Positions 61,421-64,000 of a DNA stretch of 64,000 bases are shown here, piece after piece. The stretch comes from Mycolicibacterium cosmeticum (GTDB taxonomy: Bacteria > Actinomycetota > Actinomycetes > Mycobacteriales > Mycobacteriaceae). The DNA lies in NCBI RefSeq assembly GCF_000613185.1, contig NZ_CCBB010000003.1:558001-622000 (forward strand), in the 5' to 3' direction. Under the pieces are notes generated by a model. That model was given only the letters and a program-made list of their open reading frames with translations, was not told the DNA's origin and made no database searches. Positions within the stretch are counted from its first letter, which is position 1, and every line of letters starts with the position of its first letter. The translations under genes and the position numbers were made by a program.

Positions 61421-62910
61421 GACAGGCCTTCCTCCTCGTCGACCGTGAGGGCCAGATACTTCGGTTCGAGGTAGTCGTAGATGGCGTCATGGCCGCCTTC
61501 GCGGCCCAGTCCGGACGCCTTGGTACCGCCGAATGCGGCGGCCGGGTCGGCCATGATGCCGCGGTTGATTCCGACCATGCCGAAGTCGAGGCGTTCGGCG
61601 ACGGCGACGGCCCGGGACAGATCCTTGGTGAACACGTAGGCGGCCAACCCGTAGCGGGTGTCGTTGGCGAACCCCACGGCCTCGGCGGTCGAGGCGACCT
61701 CGTAGATGGTCGCCACCGGGGCGAACAGTTCGCGGCTGCACAGCTGCTCCGGGCGGCCGGGCACCCGGAACACGGTGGGGGAGAAGAAGTATCCGGCGCC
61801 GGGCAGTGCGCTACCCCCGGTCAGCAGCTCGGCGCCGGCGGCGTGCAGCACGTCGACCAGCTCGAGCACCGAATCCCGTTGCCGCGCCGAGATGATGGGC
61901 CCGACGTCGACGCCCGGGTCGAAGCCGTTGCCGACGGTCAACAGTTCGGTCAGTTCGACGAACCGGGTGGTGAACGCCTCTGCGACGGCGCTGTGCACGA
62001 TGATCCGGTTGGCCGCCACACACGCCTGGCCGGCATTGCGGAACTTGCACACGACCGCCTGCTGGGCGGCCAGCTCGACGTCGGCGTCGTCGAGCACCAC
62101 GAACGGCCCGTCACCACCGAGTTCCATGGACGCGTTGATGATCCCCGGCGCGGCCTGGGCCAGCAGCGTGGCGCCGACGCCGGTGGATCCGGTGAAGCTG
62201 ACCTTGCGCAGCCGCTCGTCGGCCATCAACGCCGCCGATACCCCCGCCGAGTCGGTGGTGTGCACCAGGTTGACCACCCCGTCCGGGAAGCCCGCTTCGC
62301 GCAGCGTCTCCACGAACAGCGCACAGGTCAGCGGAGTTTCCTTGGCGCTCTTGACGATCACCGGGCAGCCGGCGGCCAGCGCGGCCCCGGCCTTGCGCGC
62401 GATCATCAGCATCGGGAAGTTCCACGGCGTGATCAGCAGCGCCGGGCCGACCGGTTGATGGGTGGTGATCACCCGGTACCCGCCGTGCGACGACGGTGCA
62501 TAGGTGCCGTGCAGGTGGGCGATCTGCTCGGTGTACCAGAGGAAGAACTCGGCGCTCAAGGCGAACTCGGCGCGCGACTCGGTCAACGGTTTACCGCTCT
62601 CGGCGGTCATCACCTCGGCGAACGCATCGGCCCGCTCCGTCAGCAGCCGGTGCGCGCGTGCGAACAGGTCGGCACGGTCCCGCGGGGTGACGTGCTGCCA
62701 GCGGGACCGGGCGGCGTGCGCGGCGTCCAGGGCCGCGAGCGCATCGGCCGGGGTGCCGTCGGCGACCTCGGCGATGGTGGTCCCGGTGGCCGGATCCAGC
62801 ACCGCGAAGGTCTTCTCGGCCGGGCGCCACCCGCCGTCGATGAACGCTCCGGTGGGCACACGTCGGCCGTGCACGGTGGATTCGGCGGGGCCGGCAAGGG
62901 TGGTGGTCAT
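61417..62910 (-). CDS. NAD(P)-dependent aldehyde dehydrogenase (succinate-semialdehyde-type)
   Basis: A 497-residue aldehyde dehydrogenase. PWNFPMLMIARKAGAALAAG near 165, catalytic Glu in MELGGDGPFVVL near 265 and catalytic Cys in RNAGQACVAANR near 297 are all in place. SFTGSTGVGATLL near 243 is the cofactor glycine motif. Resembles NAD-dependent succinate-semialdehyde dehydrogenases; with the alcohol dehydrogenase next, the pair could convert a hydroxyacid or alcohol through its aldehyde to an acid. ATG at 62910. First gene of the operon and divergent from an AcoR-like GAF regulator. Confidence 0.9.
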   Translation of the reverse strand: MTTTLAGPAESTVHGRRVPTGAFIDGGWRPAEKTFAVLDPATGTTIAEVADGTPADALAALDAAHAARSRWQHVTPRDRADLFARAHRLLTERADAFAEVMTAESGKPLTESRAEFALSAEFFLWYTEQIAHLHGTYAPSSHGGYRVITTHQPVGPALLITPWNFPMLMIARKAGAALAAGCPVIVKSAKETPLTCALFVETLREAGFPDGVVNLVHTTDSAGVSAALMADERLRKVSFTGSTGVGATLLAQAAPGIINASMELGGDGPFVVLDDADVELAAQQAVVCKFRNAGQACVAANRIIVHSAVAEAFTTRFVELTELLTVGNGFDPGVDVGPIISARQRDSVLELVDVLHAAGAELLTGGSALPGAGYFFSPTVFRVPGRPEQLCSRELFAPVATIYEVASTAEAVGFANDTRYGLAAYVFTKDLSRAVAVAERLDFGMVGINRGIMADPAAAFGGTKASGLGREGGHDAIYDYLEPKYLALTVDEEEGLS

Positions 62911-62929
62911 GGAAGGCACGCTAGGTCCG

Positions 62930-62950
62930 GGATCCGACCTCGGATCCGAG
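62930..62950. promoter_or_regulatory. Direct repeat and 12-bp palindrome in divergent promoter
   Basis: GGATCCGA occurs at 62930-62937 and 62942-62949 (12 bases apart), and CTCGGATCCGAG (62939-62950) is a perfect 12-bp palindrome, just upstream of the aldehyde dehydrogenase start. It may be an operator for the divergent GAF regulator. Confidence 0.4.
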
Positions 62951-63069
62951 TGCGTCTTTTTGAGACAGTGCCCCGTTGCGACGCCCGCGGTGGCGCACCA
63001 TCGCTGCGGTAGGGTGTGATCCAGATCGCTTCCGGGAGTCGATCCCGGCGGCGAATGCAAGGAGTGGAC

Positions 63070-64000
63070 GTGTCGGAGCGACTCGGCGAACCGCGGTTCG
63101 AGGAGATCCGCGCGCAGTTCCTGTCCTCCGCCGATCAGGCGGTGCCCGCCGAGGTGTTGGCCTCCTGGCTGCGGTCCACCGACGCTCTGGGCGCGCCGGG
63201 CAACGTCCGCGACGTCCCGCGGGTGGACGAAGACCTGCTGGACAACCATCTGCTGGAGATGTTCCAGGCGCCGATGGCGCGCGCCGCCGAGGATCTGGCC
63301 GGTTCGGGCATGGGCCTGCTGCTCGCCGACGCCCAGGGCCGGATCGTGCAGCGCTGGTCGCAGGACTCGGTGGCGATGAACCAGCTGGACCGGCTCGGCA
63401 CGGTGCGCGGTGCCGTGCTGGCCGAGGACGTGGTCGGCACCAACGGCGTGGGCACCGCACTGGCCGCCGGCAAGAGTGTGCTCATCCAGGGCGCCGAACA
63501 CTTCGCCGACGTCTACCAGAACGCGCTGTGCACGGGGGCGCCGGTGTGGCATCCGATCACCGGCAAGCTGCTGGCCGCGGTCACCATGTCCACCCGGATC
63601 GACGAACGCAGCGGCCTGCTGCTGCCGTTGACCAATTCGCTTGCCGCCCAACTCCAGCAGCACGTCCTCGACGTCGCGCAGCCCGGTGCCAGGGCCATGC
63701 TGGCGGCGTTCCTGGACGCCTCGAAACGGCACGACGGCCCCGTGGTGGCGTTCGGTCCGGACGGGCTGACGATGCGTAGCAGACGCGCCGGCGAACTGAC
63801 CCAGTCCGATGTCGATCTGATCGGCCATTTGTGCGCGGGACTGCGGCACGACACCAGGATGACCGCCGAACTGTCGGTCGGCAGCACGGCCGTCGACGTC
63901 CGGGTGCTCGACGGTGCGGCCGGCATGGTCGCCGCGCTACGGCCGGCGCCACGCACGTCGGTGGGCCATCCCGGCCCGGCCGCCGACGCCCTGGTCGGGC
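63070..64000 (+). CDS. GAF-domain (AcoR/MimR-like) transcriptional regulator, 3' end cut by window
   Basis: GTG at 63070 has AAGGAG upstream and the frame is open to the window edge (310 codons). The N-terminal about 100 residues and a GAF-like domain (MGLLLADAQGRIVQRWSQDS, RGAVLAEDVVGTNGVGTALA, GAPVWHPITGKLLAAVTMST) match the sensor half of AcoR-type regulators of acetoin, alcohol and propane metabolism. In mycobacteria such regulators can lack sigma-54 dependence because the genome has no sigma-54; whether an AAA+ domain follows cannot be seen. It is divergent from the aldehyde dehydrogenase operon, its probable target. Confidence 0.8.
   Translation, partial: MSERLGEPRFEEIRAQFLSSADQAVPAEVLASWLRSTDALGAPGNVRDVPRVDEDLLDNHLLEMFQAPMARAAEDLAGSGMGLLLADAQGRIVQRWSQDSVAMNQLDRLGTVRGAVLAEDVVGTNGVGTALAAGKSVLIQGAEHFADVYQNALCTGAPVWHPITGKLLAAVTMSTRIDERSGLLLPLTNSLAAQLQQHVLDVAQPGARAMLAAFLDASKRHDGPVVAFGPDGLTMRSRRAGELTQSDVDLIGHLCAGLRHDTRMTAELSVGSTAVDVRVLDGAAGMVAALRPAPRTSVGHPGPAADALVG

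Overview
The window is chromosomal DNA of a high-GC actinobacterium, almost certainly a fast-growing Mycobacterium (Mycolicibacterium). Evidence seen directly: the order recC-recB-recD, echA3, a glyoxalase-II-like gene, thrT, metT, rpmG, hadA-hadB-hadC, trpT, secE, nusG, rplK, rplA, then lipG and an ABC1 kinase. This is the backbone of the Rv0629c-Rv0647c region of M. tuberculosis. Mycobacterial families (Rv0203-type hemophore-related protein, DUF3556, MmcO, EchA3, HadABC) agree. No phage, plasmid or CRISPR content was seen.

Left part (1-11.3 kb): a leftward operon of acyl-CoA synthetase, DUF3556 membrane protein and FAD oxidoreductase (cut by the window edge); a PucR-type regulator divergent from an alpha/beta hydrolase; then a stress-type patch with a pyruvate-kinase-like protein lacking the C-terminal domain, a DUF5994 protein and a decayed universal stress protein gene. 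Two small exported proteins follow.

Copper island (11.5-21.4 kb): Met-rich DUF305 lipoprotein, OmpR/histidine-kinase pair, Tat-exported multicopper oxidase, BlaI-M56 protease pair, NlpC/P60 protein, a small anchored protein, and a CopB-type P-type ATPase with a CopZ-like chaperone. Two CsoR-box-like palindromes sit on the chaperone/ATPase promoter although no csoR is in the window. Other inverted repeats in the island look like BlaI/MecI-type operators. The likely division of labour is cytoplasmic capture (chaperone), export (ATPase), oxidation or storage outside (oxidase, DUF305), and two sensing layers (two-component pair, BlaI-M56).

Middle part (21.4-42.2 kb): about 0.9 kb without a convincing gene, a large exported protein, cutinase, two membrane proteins, TspO, a flippase-like protein with a degenerate kinase domain, a receptor Ser/Thr kinase carrying an extracellular solute-binding domain, an NYN-OST-HTH protein, a 49-residue membrane protein, and the recC-recB-recD operon with 4-base overlaps.

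Right part (42.2-64 kb): a compact element with 47-bp terminal inverted repeats (46 of 47 matching) around a 104-codon gene, inserted between recC and echA3; then a Tle1-like protein without its serine, an NsrR-flavohemoprotein pair, the tRNA/had/secE-nusG-ribosomal block, an ECF42-type sigma factor with its YCII (DGPF) partner where M. tuberculosis has mmaA genes, lipG and an ABC1 kinase, and finally an aldehyde dehydrogenase / iron alcohol dehydrogenase / 3-hydroxyacyl-CoA dehydrogenase operon divergent from an AcoR-like GAF regulator that runs off the window.
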